Positions 15,727 to 23,511 of a DNA stretch of 64,000 nucleotides are shown in pieces; position 1 is the stretch's first letter; each line of letters opens with the position of its first letter. The DNA comes from DAOUJH01 sp965248955 (GTDB lineage Bacteria; Chloroflexota; Dehalococcoidia; Lucifugimonadales; QGNO01), in contig OZ252212.1 in assembly GCA_965248955.1 (NCBI GenBank), positions 310,001-374,000 of the forward strand. The letters are read 5' to 3'. The translations under genes and the position numbers were made by a program. The notes beneath the pieces are model-generated. The model saw only the letters and a program-made list of their open reading frames with translations. It was not told the origin of the DNA and did not search any database.

Positions 15727-17769
15727 ATGGAAACCTATCCAGGGCTCATCGCTGCTTCCATTGTCGTAGGAATCATCGCATTACTGTTCTCTATCTATCT
15801 CATCGCCAGGGTCCTCCGCCAAAGCGCCGGCAGCGAGGCCGTCCAGGATATCGGCAAAGCCATTCAGGAAGGGGCCATGGCCTTCCTCAAACGTGAGTAC
15901 CGCATCCTCACCGTCTTTGTCGTAGTCATCGCGGTGATCATCGCCGTCTTCATTGACTACGACGTCCTGGATAAAGTCGGCTCGGACCGCTCATTGCCCT
16001 CCACCGCCATCTCGTACTTGGCCGGAGCTTTCGGCTCCGGTCTGGCCGGATTCGTCGGCATGACCATCGCGGTAAGGGCAAACACTCGCACCACCGCCGG
16101 CGCTGCTCAGGGCCTCAACCAGGGGCTCCGCGTAGCCTTCAACAGCGGCGCCGTAATGGGCATAACCGTAGTGGGAATAGGCATCATCGGCGTCGCCGCC
16201 CTCTATTGGATCTTCCAAGACGTCAACATCGTCGCCGGCTTTGGCTTTGGCGCATCATCCATCGCCCTCTTCGCCCGTGTCGGAGGCGGTATCTACACCA
16301 AGGCCGCCGATGTCGGCGCGGACCTCGTGGGCAAGGTGGAGCAGAACATACCGGAGGACGACCCGCGTAATCCGGCCACCATCGCCGACAACGTTGGCGA
16401 CAACGTTGGCGACGTCGCCGGTATGGGCGCGGACCTCTTCGAATCTTACGTCGGGTCTATCATCGCCGCCATCGCTCTGGGGGCAGCCGCTGCCGTTTTC
16501 AGCGGTTCAAGCGATTCCTTCGACGGACCGCGCTTCGTGCTCCCGTTTCTCGTCGCTTCAATAGGCATCGTCTCATCCATATTGGGCACCTTCCTTGTCC
16601 GCACCGGAGAGAACGCCACCATGGGAAGATTGCTCTGGGCCCTTCGCACCGGGATCTACTCCGCCGGTGGACTCGTCCTCATCGGCGCCGCCGTAGCCAT
16701 CGCCCTTCTAGGCCTCGACTTCAAGCTGTTTTGGGTTGTCTTGGTCGGCCTGGTGGTGGGACAGGTAATAGGATTCGCCACCGAGTACTTCACCGCCTAC
16801 GAATACAGCCCGACCAAGAAGCTGGCCGAGCAGGCCCTGACAGGCCCCGCCACCGTCATCATCGGCGGCCTTGGCCTTGGCATGCTCAGCACCGTGGTGC
16901 CACTGGCTGCCGTGGTGGCCGGCATCTGGATAGCCGATGCCCTGGCTGGCGTCTACGGCATTGCACTTGCCGCCGTGGGCATGCTCTCCACCCTTGGCAT
17001 TACCCTGGCCACCGATGCCTACGGGCCCGTAGCCGATAACGCCGGCGGCATCGCGGAACAAGCCGGCCTTCCCCCCGAGGTCCGCCAGCGTACGGATGCC
17101 CTGGACGCTCTGGGCAATACAACCGCCGCCACCGGCAAAGGCTTCGCCATCGGCTCCGCCGTCCTTACCGCTCTCGCCCTTATGGTCGCCTATTCGCAGG
17201 TCGCCGACCTCGACCTTCTTGATCTACTCGAACCCAAAGTCCTGCTGGGACTGCTCATTGGCGCAGTACTTCCCTTTGTTTTCTCCGCTATGACCATGCA
17301 GGCCGTGGGCCGTGCCGCCAACAAGATGATCGAAGAGGTGAGGCGCCAGTTCCGCGAGATCCCCGGCATTATGGAAGGCACGGGCCGCCCCGACTACGCC
17401 CGCGCCGTGGATATCAGCACCAGCGGCGCCCTCCGCGAGATGATCCTGCCCGGGCTCATCGCCATCGTCGCGCCCATAGCCGTCGGTGCACTCATGGGTG
17501 CTGAGGCCCTGGGCGGAATGCTCATAGGAGCCATCTCCGCCGGATTCCTCCTCGCCGTCACCATGGCCAATGCCGGGGGAGCCTGGGACAACGCCAAGAA
17601 ATACGTAGAACTGGGGAACTTCGGCGGCAAGGGCTCAGAGCCTCACCACGCCGCCGTGGTTGGCGATACAGTGGGCGACCCGTTCAAGGACACCAGCGGA
17701 CCGTCCCTCAATATACTGATAAAGCTCATGGCCATCGTATCCCTGGTCTTTGGACCACTATTCATCTAG
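15727..17769 (+). CDS. hppA: Membrane-bound ion-translocating pyrophosphatase, K+-dependent type
   Basis: A 680-residue, about 16-helix membrane protein that couples PPi hydrolysis to H+ or Na+ export. The substrate-binding motif KAADVGADLVGKVEQ (about 192-206) and the second Asp-rich motif DNVGDNVGDVAGMGADL (about 221-237) are complete. The segment GNTTAATGKG (463-472) has Ala at the position occupied by Lys in K+-independent enzymes, so this is the K+-dependent class. Whether it pumps H+ or Na+ cannot be decided by eye. The ATG at 15727 follows AAGGAG. It probably conserves energy from PPi made in biosynthesis and CoA-ligase reactions. Confidence 0.95.
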   Translation: METYPGLIAASIVVGIIALLFSIYLIARVLRQSAGSEAVQDIGKAIQEGAMAFLKREYRILTVFVVVIAVIIAVFIDYDVLDKVGSDRSLPSTAISYLAGAFGSGLAGFVGMTIAVRANTRTTAGAAQGLNQGLRVAFNSGAVMGITVVGIGIIGVAALYWIFQDVNIVAGFGFGASSIALFARVGGGIYTKAADVGADLVGKVEQNIPEDDPRNPATIADNVGDNVGDVAGMGADLFESYVGSIIAAIALGAAAAVFSGSSDSFDGPRFVLPFLVASIGIVSSILGTFLVRTGENATMGRLLWALRTGIYSAGGLVLIGAAVAIALLGLDFKLFWVVLVGLVVGQVIGFATEYFTAYEYSPTKKLAEQALTGPATVIIGGLGLGMLSTVVPLAAVVAGIWIADALAGVYGIALAAVGMLSTLGITLATDAYGPVADNAGGIAEQAGLPPEVRQRTDALDALGNTTAATGKGFAIGSAVLTALALMVAYSQVADLDLLDLLEPKVLLGLLIGAVLPFVFSAMTMQAVGRAANKMIEEVRRQFREIPGIMEGTGRPDYARAVDISTSGALREMILPGLIAIVAPIAVGALMGAEALGGMLIGAISAGFLLAVTMANAGGAWDNAKKYVELGNFGGKGSEPHHAAVVGDTVGDPFKDTSGPSLNILIKLMAIVSLVFGPLFI

Positions 17770-17965
17770 CCATCGGAAGCAGACCGGAAACGGGCCTCAC
17801 CACCCGCGCATCCTGAGCCTGCCGAGGGTAGGATATGAGCGGGCACCCCACCTGTCATTCTGAGGAGTCGCTCAGTCCCCCTAGCCTTCTAACACCCCAC
17901 GCCGACGAAGCATCTTACGGGCCAAAGGTCGCACCCCCCCCCCCCCTCGTCATGCCCGCGAAGGG
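17770..17965. repeat. Intergenic stretch with dispersed repeats
   Basis: It contains a degenerate CATCCTGAGCCTGCCGAGG...ATGAGCGGG hairpin repeat (about 17810-17842), a GTCATTCTGAGGAGTCG...GACGAAGCATCTTA repeat (17853-17917) and a C-rich run. It then runs into the palindrome holding IS30 copy 2. No gene. Confidence 0.6.
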
Positions 17966-18960
17966 GGGTAGGTGGATTCACATTTCAAGTGCAACACTCT
18001 ATCCAAAAATATCTCTGCCGGAGTCCTATAATCGAGACACTTGCGGGGGGTATTATTGTAGGCCTGAATCATTTGCGTAAACCGTTTTTGAGGCAACGCT
18101 GCCAAGTCCGTTTTGCGGGGCAGGGTCCGCCGCAGCCGACCGATGGCGTTCTCTACCCCACCCTTCTGCCAGGGAGAGTAAGTATCGCAGAAAAAGGTCT
18201 CTATACCCAGATCGTGGAGTTGGTAATGGAGTGCGAACTCGGTCCCGTTGTCGAAGGTGACCGTCCGTCGCCATTCGGGGGGAAACTGACCCAACACTTG
18301 GGACATGGCGGAGGCGATGGGGACGGATGCCTTGCCAGGAGGTCTGACCGCTATGAGGATGCGGGAGTGGCGTTCGTGCATGGTAAGCACGGCATGGCCA
18401 TAGGCCCTGAACAGCATTAGGTCGGCCTCCCAGTGACCAGGAGTGCGGCGGTCAGCAGCGCTCTGCGGGCGCTCGGTGATGGGACGACGCTTAGCCATGA
18501 AGGAAGCAGCGCTGCCGCCTTTGTGGCCTCTCCAACCACGCTTGGACTTAGCTCGGGGCAGGTAGTGGCGCCAGCTGTAGTCCTTCTTACGAGCAATCTG
18601 GCCGTAGATGAACCTATATATGCTCTCGTGGGAGATGACTGTATCCCCTGACTCCATGGCCATCCGTCCCGCCACCTGCTCCGGTGACCAGCCCTGCTTG
18701 AGTCCAGAGAGCACCTTATCCCGCAGCGCCTCATCTCGCTCCAGTCGAGAACCACGCCAACGCCGGGCATGGGCTTGCTGGTCCGCATACCTGGGCTGGT
18801 ACCCCTGGGTCTTTGAACCATTGCGCTTCAGCTCCCGAGCAACTGTCGATGGCGAGCGATCCAGACTTGCCGCGATTTGGCTGACCGAGTATCCCGAGGC
18901 TTGTAGTCGGGCAATTTCACACCTCTCTTCAATGGTGACATGTCCATATCTTTTTCCCAT
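17950..18960 (-). CDS. IS30-family transposase, copy 2
   Basis: A 336-residue DDE transposase. The N-terminal helix-turn-helix (about residues 8-45) recognises the inverted repeats. The rve-type core runs from about 170, with D180 (HWEADLM), D237 (TFDNGTE) and E270 (KGGVENAIGRLR). The start is ATG 18960, 42 bases inside the right end. No stop codon exists inside the element: the frame passes the left end after residue 330 (CEST), and its last six residues (YPPSRA) and TGA are read from target DNA. The product is otherwise full length. Confidence 0.95.
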   Translation of the reverse strand: MGKRYGHVTIEERCEIARLQASGYSVSQIAASLDRSPSTVARELKRNGSKTQGYQPRYADQQAHARRWRGSRLERDEALRDKVLSGLKQGWSPEQVAGRMAMESGDTVISHESIYRFIYGQIARKKDYSWRHYLPRAKSKRGWRGHKGGSAASFMAKRRPITERPQSAADRRTPGHWEADLMLFRAYGHAVLTMHERHSRILIAVRPPGKASVPIASAMSQVLGQFPPEWRRTVTFDNGTEFALHYQLHDLGIETFFCDTYSPWQKGGVENAIGRLRRTLPRKTDLAALPQKRFTQMIQAYNNTPRKCLDYRTPAEIFLDRVLHLKCESTYPPSRA

Positions 18961-19002
18961 GACAACACCTTAACCAAGTGTTGCACTTCGTTTGTGAGTT
19001 TA
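17971..19002 (-). mobile_element. IS30-family element, copy 2 (1032 bp, intact)
   Basis: Same ends as copy 1 (GGTGGATTCAC... to ...GTGAGTTTA) and the same length. It is flanked by GGGTA at 17966-17970 and 19003-19007. The rejoined target is CATGCCCGCGAAGGGGGGTATCCACGGGG, a slightly degenerate member of the GTCATGCCCGCGCAGGCGGG palindrome family. Its transposase is intact and identical over the element to copy 3, pointing to recent movement. Confidence 0.95.
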
Positions 19003-19177
19003 GGGTATCCACGGGGCGGCAGAGGCTGGTGCTGTCATGCTGAGCAGTCGCTCACACACCCTTGCCCTCTACTACTCCCCGCCAACGCATGTCATGCTGA
19101 GGAGTCAGTCAGGCCCCCTAGCCTTCTAACACCCCACGTCGACGAAGCATCTACATCCTACCCGTCCGTTCCGACAC
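19003..19177. repeat. Intergenic stretch with two tandem GTCATGCTGAG repeats
   Basis: Two members of the GTCATGCTGAGGAGTCGG...GACGAAGCATCT family lie almost back to back (19033-19090, degenerate, and 19091-19152). They sit between the IS30 right flank and the amidohydrolase stop. No gene. Confidence 0.65.
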
Positions 19178-20611
19178 CTACGACAGATATCTGCTTTTCC
19201 CCCAGAAACCGTCCGGCAGCTCCAGCAGGTCTCGCACCCCTGCCCTATCCAGCATCCTCTCCGTTGCCCTTTGAGCCAGCTCCAGCACCTCCGCCTCGCT
19301 CACCTCCTTCACCACGCGACCCTCCATCAGCACCTTCCCGTCCACTATCACCGTATCCACGTCATGCCCGCTGGCAAAATTGGTGATGCGGTACACCGGC
19401 ATATTGAACGGGTAGAGATGAGGCTTCTCCATGTCGATCAAGATCAGGTCTGCCTTCTTGCCCGCCTCCAGCGAGCCTAGCTCGTTCTCCACGCCCAGCG
19501 CCCTCGCCGAATCAATGGTCACCATCTCCAGGACCTTGCCCTGCGGCATGTATGAAGGATCGTGAAAGTGCGTTCTCTGGTAGTGCATGCACTGGAACAT
19601 ATGCCTGAACATGTCGAAGCCCCTATCCGGGGCGTTCCCGTCCGAGCCAAGTATCACCGTCACCCCTGCATCTATGAGTTCAGGAACCGGGCACCTCGCC
19701 ATTATCGCCGCCACCGCGCTGGGGTTGTGTACTATCTTGGTGTCCGTCTCCCGGCAGATCTCTATCTCCTCGTCCGTCAACCCCGTGGAGTGCGATAGCA
19801 AAGCATCCGGCCCCAGTATGCCCAGTTGCTCATGGGCAAATTTCACCGTCCCCCTGGAGTGCCCGTCCTGTGCGAACATCACCTTGTGTTTCCTGGTCAA
19901 CGACCTCACAGCGTCCGCCTGGGCCTTGAGTTCTCCTGAATCGACGCGCCCGCCTTCCGGATTGTGTACCGGCAGCATCATCATCAATCTCATCCGACCC
20001 TCCGCCCCGCCATGCCACCTCTCTATCAGCGATTCGCTGGTGGCAAGGTAATCGTCGAACCCCACCATCCTCTCCGAGCGCTTCTCCCCGTCCCAGTCCA
20101 CGTACTTTCTTGGATACGGCGCGTTGCTTGGCCCCACCGCTAGAAACTCCCGCGTCCCCATGCGCTCCACCGCCTCGCAGTGCCGCTCTCCGTAAACGGG
20201 ATCGTCTGTGCGAACCACCATCGTCCCGCCCCCCAGAAAGGTGACGCCCGCGGTCACTCCGAACTTCAGCCGTTCCAACGATGTGAGCAGGGCATCGGCG
20301 TACCAGAACTCCTCGTCCGTGGCCTCGGCGTATATGCGGTCCGCCGTCTCCGCCCACACCCCAGGACGGCCCACCCCCAAGGTCTTCACCAAGCTGTGGC
20401 CCGCGTGGCCGTGGCCGTCTATCAGCCCCGGCATAACCACCTTGCCGCTTGCGTCTATCACTCTGCCTGCCTGGTGCCTGGCCTCCACCTCCCTCTTCGG
20501 CCCCACCTCCAGTATGCGGTCGCCTCCTATTGCCACCGCGCCGTCCTCAATGACCCTCCGACCCGGGTCCATGGTTATCACCCATCCACCGGCAATCAGC
20601 ATGTCAGCCAT
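19178..20611 (-). CDS. Metal-dependent amidohydrolase (ATZ/TRZ/cytosine-deaminase-like)
   Basis: A 477-residue amidohydrolase-superfamily enzyme that hydrolyses C-N bonds such as deaminations or dechlorinations. The metal ligands are readable: HGH at 67-69 (LIDGHGHAGHS), a His in FAQDGHSRG, a His in LLSHSTG, and the Asp of ILGSDGNAPDRG. The N-terminal beta domain begins MADMLIAGGWVITMDP and the C-terminal domain carries AGKKADLILIDM, as in the ATZ/TRZ group. The substrate is not identifiable. The gene for a small EthD-type protein ends just 2 bases upstream, so the two form an operon. Confidence 0.92.
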   Translation of the reverse strand: MADMLIAGGWVITMDPGRRVIEDGAVAIGGDRILEVGPKREVEARHQAGRVIDASGKVVMPGLIDGHGHAGHSLVKTLGVGRPGVWAETADRIYAEATDEEFWYADALLTSLERLKFGVTAGVTFLGGGTMVVRTDDPVYGERHCEAVERMGTREFLAVGPSNAPYPRKYVDWDGEKRSERMVGFDDYLATSESLIERWHGGAEGRMRLMMMLPVHNPEGGRVDSGELKAQADAVRSLTRKHKVMFAQDGHSRGTVKFAHEQLGILGPDALLSHSTGLTDEEIEICRETDTKIVHNPSAVAAIMARCPVPELIDAGVTVILGSDGNAPDRGFDMFRHMFQCMHYQRTHFHDPSYMPQGKVLEMVTIDSARALGVENELGSLEAGKKADLILIDMEKPHLYPFNMPVYRITNFASGHDVDTVIVDGKVLMEGRVVKEVSEAEVLELAQRATERMLDRAGVRDLLELPDGFWGKSRYLS

Positions 20612-20613
20612 GT

Positions 20614-20979
20614 CTAACCCCCGATTATAGGCCCGTACAGCACCTGACGTCTGTTTCTGGTGTACGGCCTAACCTGCTCCGGCCATCTGCCAAGCTCCAC
20701 CGCTTTGGCCCAGTCATCACCCTTCAGCACATCAGGGCTCTCCAGCTCGTACAGCGCCGCGTAGGAAGGTTCATCGCTATGCTCGTAGACCTGCAGTCCC
20801 CCGCCAATTGCTATCTCCACTTTGGGAAACCTCTTGAACCGCACCGCCGAGAGTACTCCGGGCACCCTCAACAGCTCCGGCACGTGCTCCTGGTCATACA
20901 CCTCGTTGAACACGTCCTCCTTGCCTGGCTCCACGTCCATTCTGGTAAGCAAAAAATATCTGCTATCTATCGGCATCAT
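20614..20979 (-). CDS. EthD-like dimeric alpha/beta-barrel protein
   Basis: A 121-residue protein with the ferredoxin-like pattern of EthD/ABM proteins: YFLLTRMDVEPGKEDVFNEVYDQEHVPELLRVPGVLSAVRF as first beta-alpha, then YAALYELESPDVL. The HVPELLRVPGV signature is typical. Such proteins accompany catabolic enzymes and may act as small dehydratases or isomerases. It lies directly upstream of the amidohydrolase on the same strand with a 2-base gap, so a shared pathway is likely. The start is ATG 20979; an ATG one codon later is equally possible. Confidence 0.8.
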   Translation of the reverse strand: MMPIDSRYFLLTRMDVEPGKEDVFNEVYDQEHVPELLRVPGVLSAVRFKRFPKVEIAIGGGLQVYEHSDEPSYAALYELESPDVLKGDDWAKAVELGRWPEQVRPYTRNRRQVLYGPIIGG

Positions 20980-21245
20980 CTCCTCCTATCCCAATGGTTC
21001 GTCATTGCTATGAAAATAGACTATTCAGCGCCGTGTCCAATCCCCGCTCATCCTGAGCCTGTCGAAGGAAATGAGCGGGCTGGTCTGCCTCTCGTCATTG
21101 CACCCCATCCGTCATTCCCGTGCTTGACACGGGAATCCAGAGAGCGCTGGCCCAGACAGCGCCACCTCCTCGCTCCCCTAACCACCTCCGCCCCCCTCTC
21201 GTCATTGCGAGGAACCGAAGCAATCCGGCGGCGGGGAGGACGCCC
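20980..21245. repeat. Intergenic stretch with dispersed repeats
   Basis: It holds a CCGCTCATCCTGAGCCTGTCGAAGG...ATGAGCGGG hairpin repeat (about 21046-21080), a CGTCATTCCCGTGCTTGACACGGGAATCC palindrome (about 21110-21138), and a CGTCATTGCGAGGAACCGAAGCAATCCGG repeat (about 21199-21228). No gene. Confidence 0.65.
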
Positions 21246-21872
21246 CTACCGCAAGAACGGGTTATTTCGCCTCTCATCCCCTACCGTCGATCCCTCACCG
21301 TGGCCTGGCATCACCACCGTCTCGTCAGGCAGCGTGAGCAGCCGCGACTCAATGCTTGCCAACAGCTGCGGCCCGTCGCCGCCGTCCAGGTCGAAGCGGC
21401 CGATGCTCCCTTTGAACAGCGTATCGCCGGTAAACACCGTCCCCTCCCCGTAAAAGCACACCGACCCCGGCGTGTGGCCCGGTGTCTCCAGTACCCTCAG
21501 CGTCACTCCACCCACATCAAGCTCATCGCCGTCGCTTAGAAAACCGTCGGGCGGTGGCGGCATTTGGTAGTCCGGTATCACCATTGGCGCCCACGACATG
21601 CTCGCCGCCATGACCCGCACGTCCGATTGGTGAATCCTGAACTCCGCTCCAGTCCTCTCCTTGATCTCCTTTACCGCCCCGTTGTGGTCTCCGTGGCCAT
21701 GCGTATTCACTATCAGCGCCACTCTGAGCCCCGCCTCCTCCACTTCTTGCAGTATCAGGTCCGCCTGCGCCCCCGGGTCGATCAATATGCACTGCCCCGA
21801 CTCCTTACACCCCACGATGTAGGTGTTCTCCGACATGGAGCCAACCACTACTTTTTTCAGGACTAGGCTCAT
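21246..21872 (-). CDS. MBL-fold metallo-hydrolase (glyoxalase II-like)
   Basis: A 208-residue metallo-beta-lactamase-fold hydrolase. The di-metal site is complete: THGHGDH at 57-63 (H58, H60, D62, H63), H133 in TPGHTPGS, D150 in FTGDTLF and H191 in MPGHG. The sequence resembles the single-domain YcbL/GloB-type hydrolases that cleave thioesters such as S-lactoylglutathione or other S-acyl compounds. A second ATG at codon 13 is possible but would drop the first strand. The gene lies downstream of a lipoprotein gene on the same strand. Confidence 0.92.
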   Translation of the reverse strand: MSLVLKKVVVGSMSENTYIVGCKESGQCILIDPGAQADLILQEVEEAGLRVALIVNTHGHGDHNGAVKEIKERTGAEFRIHQSDVRVMAASMSWAPMVIPDYQMPPPPDGFLSDGDELDVGGVTLRVLETPGHTPGSVCFYGEGTVFTGDTLFKGSIGRFDLDGGDGPQLLASIESRLLTLPDETVVMPGHGEGSTVGDERRNNPFLR

Positions 21873-21954
21873 CTATTTACGTAAAGGCACAGCCACTGTC
21901 ATTCCCGTGCTCGACACGGGAATCCATCCCTCTCTCACGCCCCCCTCTCGTCAC

Positions 21955-22965
21955 CTATCGTCGATCCCTAGCTGTGTCAATTTCTACTCTAAGAGTCGTC
22001 CAACTGATGGCGTCATCCTCTGGAAGCACACATCGACTGGCGGTTGTAGGTGCAGCGGAGCCCACAATCGGTGTGGACGATTGATCGATTGTCACTGGCG
22101 CCATGAAGTGCCAAGGGGTGCAGAGGTCGAATATCAATCTGATATCTCCACCGCGCAATGTGGTTTCTATGGTGCCTGGAGGAGTGGAAGTAGCAGGTGG
22201 TCGAGTCGAGATTTTCCTTGGTGTAGGTGTGGGCGTGGGACGTGGTGTGACAGGCGTGGAGACCGAATCGCCCTCCTTCTCGCGCAAACTGCGCGGATCA
22301 ACGAACTCTGTCTCACAGGCGTGTCTGTGGAAGCCGATTGCCACATTGCCTGCACCGGCGCACAGTCCAGATTCTATGATAACTGGCTCAGACACATCGC
22401 GCTTGGCCTCGAAGCCGCTGAGCTGCGCCAACTGCCATGACCCCGTCAAGTGACCGCCGTCGACTTGAACACTGTTCACCGATACTTTGAAACTCCCTGG
22501 TGCGGCATCTGCCGCTAGAAACGTCAGCCATCCCAAAGTAAGTGGCGGCCAATTCAGCAGCGTGTCATAGCCTTCAGCGAGCCACGAGCCGCCACCCGAG
22601 GTTTCCATTTCCGCACCGTCGATCAGGATGGGGCCTTCGAACTTCTCATCTGAATTTCTCGCAACATAGAATACAGTCACCCGCCCGTCGGGCTGTAGCA
22701 CCGCCCTACCCAGAACAACGTCTACTTCCCCTGCATAGCCTCCACCGTCCGGAGAAGAATCATTTGGCACAACCGTCTCCGCAGGCATATTCACGGTTGG
22801 ACTAGAGGCAACTGGTACAACCGTCTCCGCAGGTATATCCACAGTTGGACTAATGGTTTCGCGGACGTTTGATCGGCAGCCCGCGATTCCCAATAACAAG
22901 ACCGTGGCTACCACCGCTACTATCAATCGCAGAACTCTGACCATGGCACTGGTTATTCTTCCCAT
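21955..22965 (-). CDS. Lipoprotein of unknown function with internal repeat
   Basis: About 336 residues with a lipoprotein signal ending LLLGIAGC (lipobox). Just after the Cys lies a tandem repeat: SPTV(D/N)(I/M)PAETVVP occurs twice. A beta-rich domain follows (VLGRAVLQPDGRVTVFYVARN), then a Pro/Thr linker (TPRPTPTPTPRK) and a C-terminal domain with two cysteines. It is probably a cell-surface protein. I placed the start at ATG 22965 (GGAG 5 bases upstream); ATG 22944 gives an equally good signal. The longer frame to 23001 enters a duplicated gene fragment and is unlikely. The ribosome-binding site used lies inside that duplicated fragment. Confidence 0.75.
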   Translation of the reverse strand: MGRITSAMVRVLRLIVAVVATVLLLGIAGCRSNVRETISPTVDIPAETVVPVASSPTVNMPAETVVPNDSSPDGGGYAGEVDVVLGRAVLQPDGRVTVFYVARNSDEKFEGPILIDGAEMETSGGGSWLAEGYDTLLNWPPLTLGWLTFLAADAAPGSFKVSVNSVQVDGGHLTGSWQLAQLSGFEAKRDVSEPVIIESGLCAGAGNVAIGFHRHACETEFVDPRSLREKEGDSVSTPVTPRPTPTPTPRKISTRPPATSTPPGTIETTLRGGDIRLIFDLCTPWHFMAPVTIDQSSTPIVGSAAPTTASRCVLPEDDAISWTTLRVEIDTARDRR

Positions 22966-22970
22966 CACCT

Positions 22971-23093
22971 CTCCAGCGGATACCCCTCCTCGTTGGCCCA
23001 CTCCGCGAAGGATGCATCGTAGTTCGCTGCATTCTCATACCCCAGCAGCTTCAGGGTGAACACTCCGTGCCGCACGGATGCCCTCCTGTCAGT
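22971..23093 (-). pseudogene. Duplicated 3-prime end of the sulfurtransferase gene
   Basis: Bases 22971-23093 repeat 23518-23642 with a few substitutions and a 2-base deletion. On the minus strand the copy begins exactly at the TGA (selenocysteine-candidate) codon and runs through the GIRAAHGVF, LKLLGYENAANYDASF and AEWANEEGYPLE codons. The 2-base deletion shifts the frame, so it encodes nothing useful. It keeps TGA at the same place and a shorter version of the hairpin (CCGTG/CACGG). It is joined to a truncated toxin gene. Confidence 0.88.
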
Positions 23094-23170
23094 TTGTCGG
23101 TGGGCAGTTTGTTGCACAAGGCGGGCAACTCTTGGAACTGCCGCCAGAAACGCGGAGCAGTCTTGTACAT
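23094..23170 (-). pseudogene. Truncated RelE/ParE-like toxin gene (N-terminal end only)
   Basis: ATG 23170 directly follows the antitoxin stop and encodes MYKTAPRFWRQFQELPALC, which resembles the start of small RelE-like toxins (TPRFW...F..LP). After about 26 codons the sequence switches to the duplicated sulfurtransferase 3-prime end, so the catalytic core is missing. It is inferred to be a dead toxin left after a rearrangement. Confidence 0.55.
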
Positions 23171-23412
23171 CTAGAGAGCTTTGAGTTCGCCCCTGGACTT
23201 GGCTTCCAAGACCTCAGCCGCCATGGCATCCAGCTTGCCAGCCTTTACGTCCTCTTCAAACTCTCTGTCCCACTGCTCCCAATCTTCGTCTGGCGGAGTT
23301 GGCATGTCTATCTTAGCTGCCTTATGCATGTACACCTTCTCGCTTGCCTTGCTAGAAGTTTGTAGCCATCCTCAAGATGGCTAACTTGTTGCTCAATCGC
23401 TTCCACTGTCAT
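23171..23412 (-). pseudogene. Frameshifted antitoxin-like gene
   Basis: One frame opens at ATG 23412 with MTVEAIEQQVSHL, like the N-terminus of small type II antitoxins, and stops early. A second frame (from ATG 23329, 52 codons, stop at 23171) carries the characteristic C-terminal part DEDWEQWDREFEEDVKAGKLDAMA plus the ending SRGELKAL. The two parts belong to one family but lie in different frames, so the original gene is broken, although the 52-residue product could still be made (GAGAAGG upstream). It sits immediately before the truncated toxin. Confidence 0.55.
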
Positions 23413-23511
23413 AACCACGCCTGCCTGTTAGCAAAGTTCTATCACAAGAACGTGATGGCGTGCTAGCTACCGCAGACCCGTCGTAAAAGGAGCGAATCCC
23501 AAGCCAGCCCC
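23413..23511. other. Short intergenic stretch
   Basis: No gene seen. It separates the decayed toxin-antitoxin pair from the sulfurtransferase stop codon. Confidence 0.4.
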
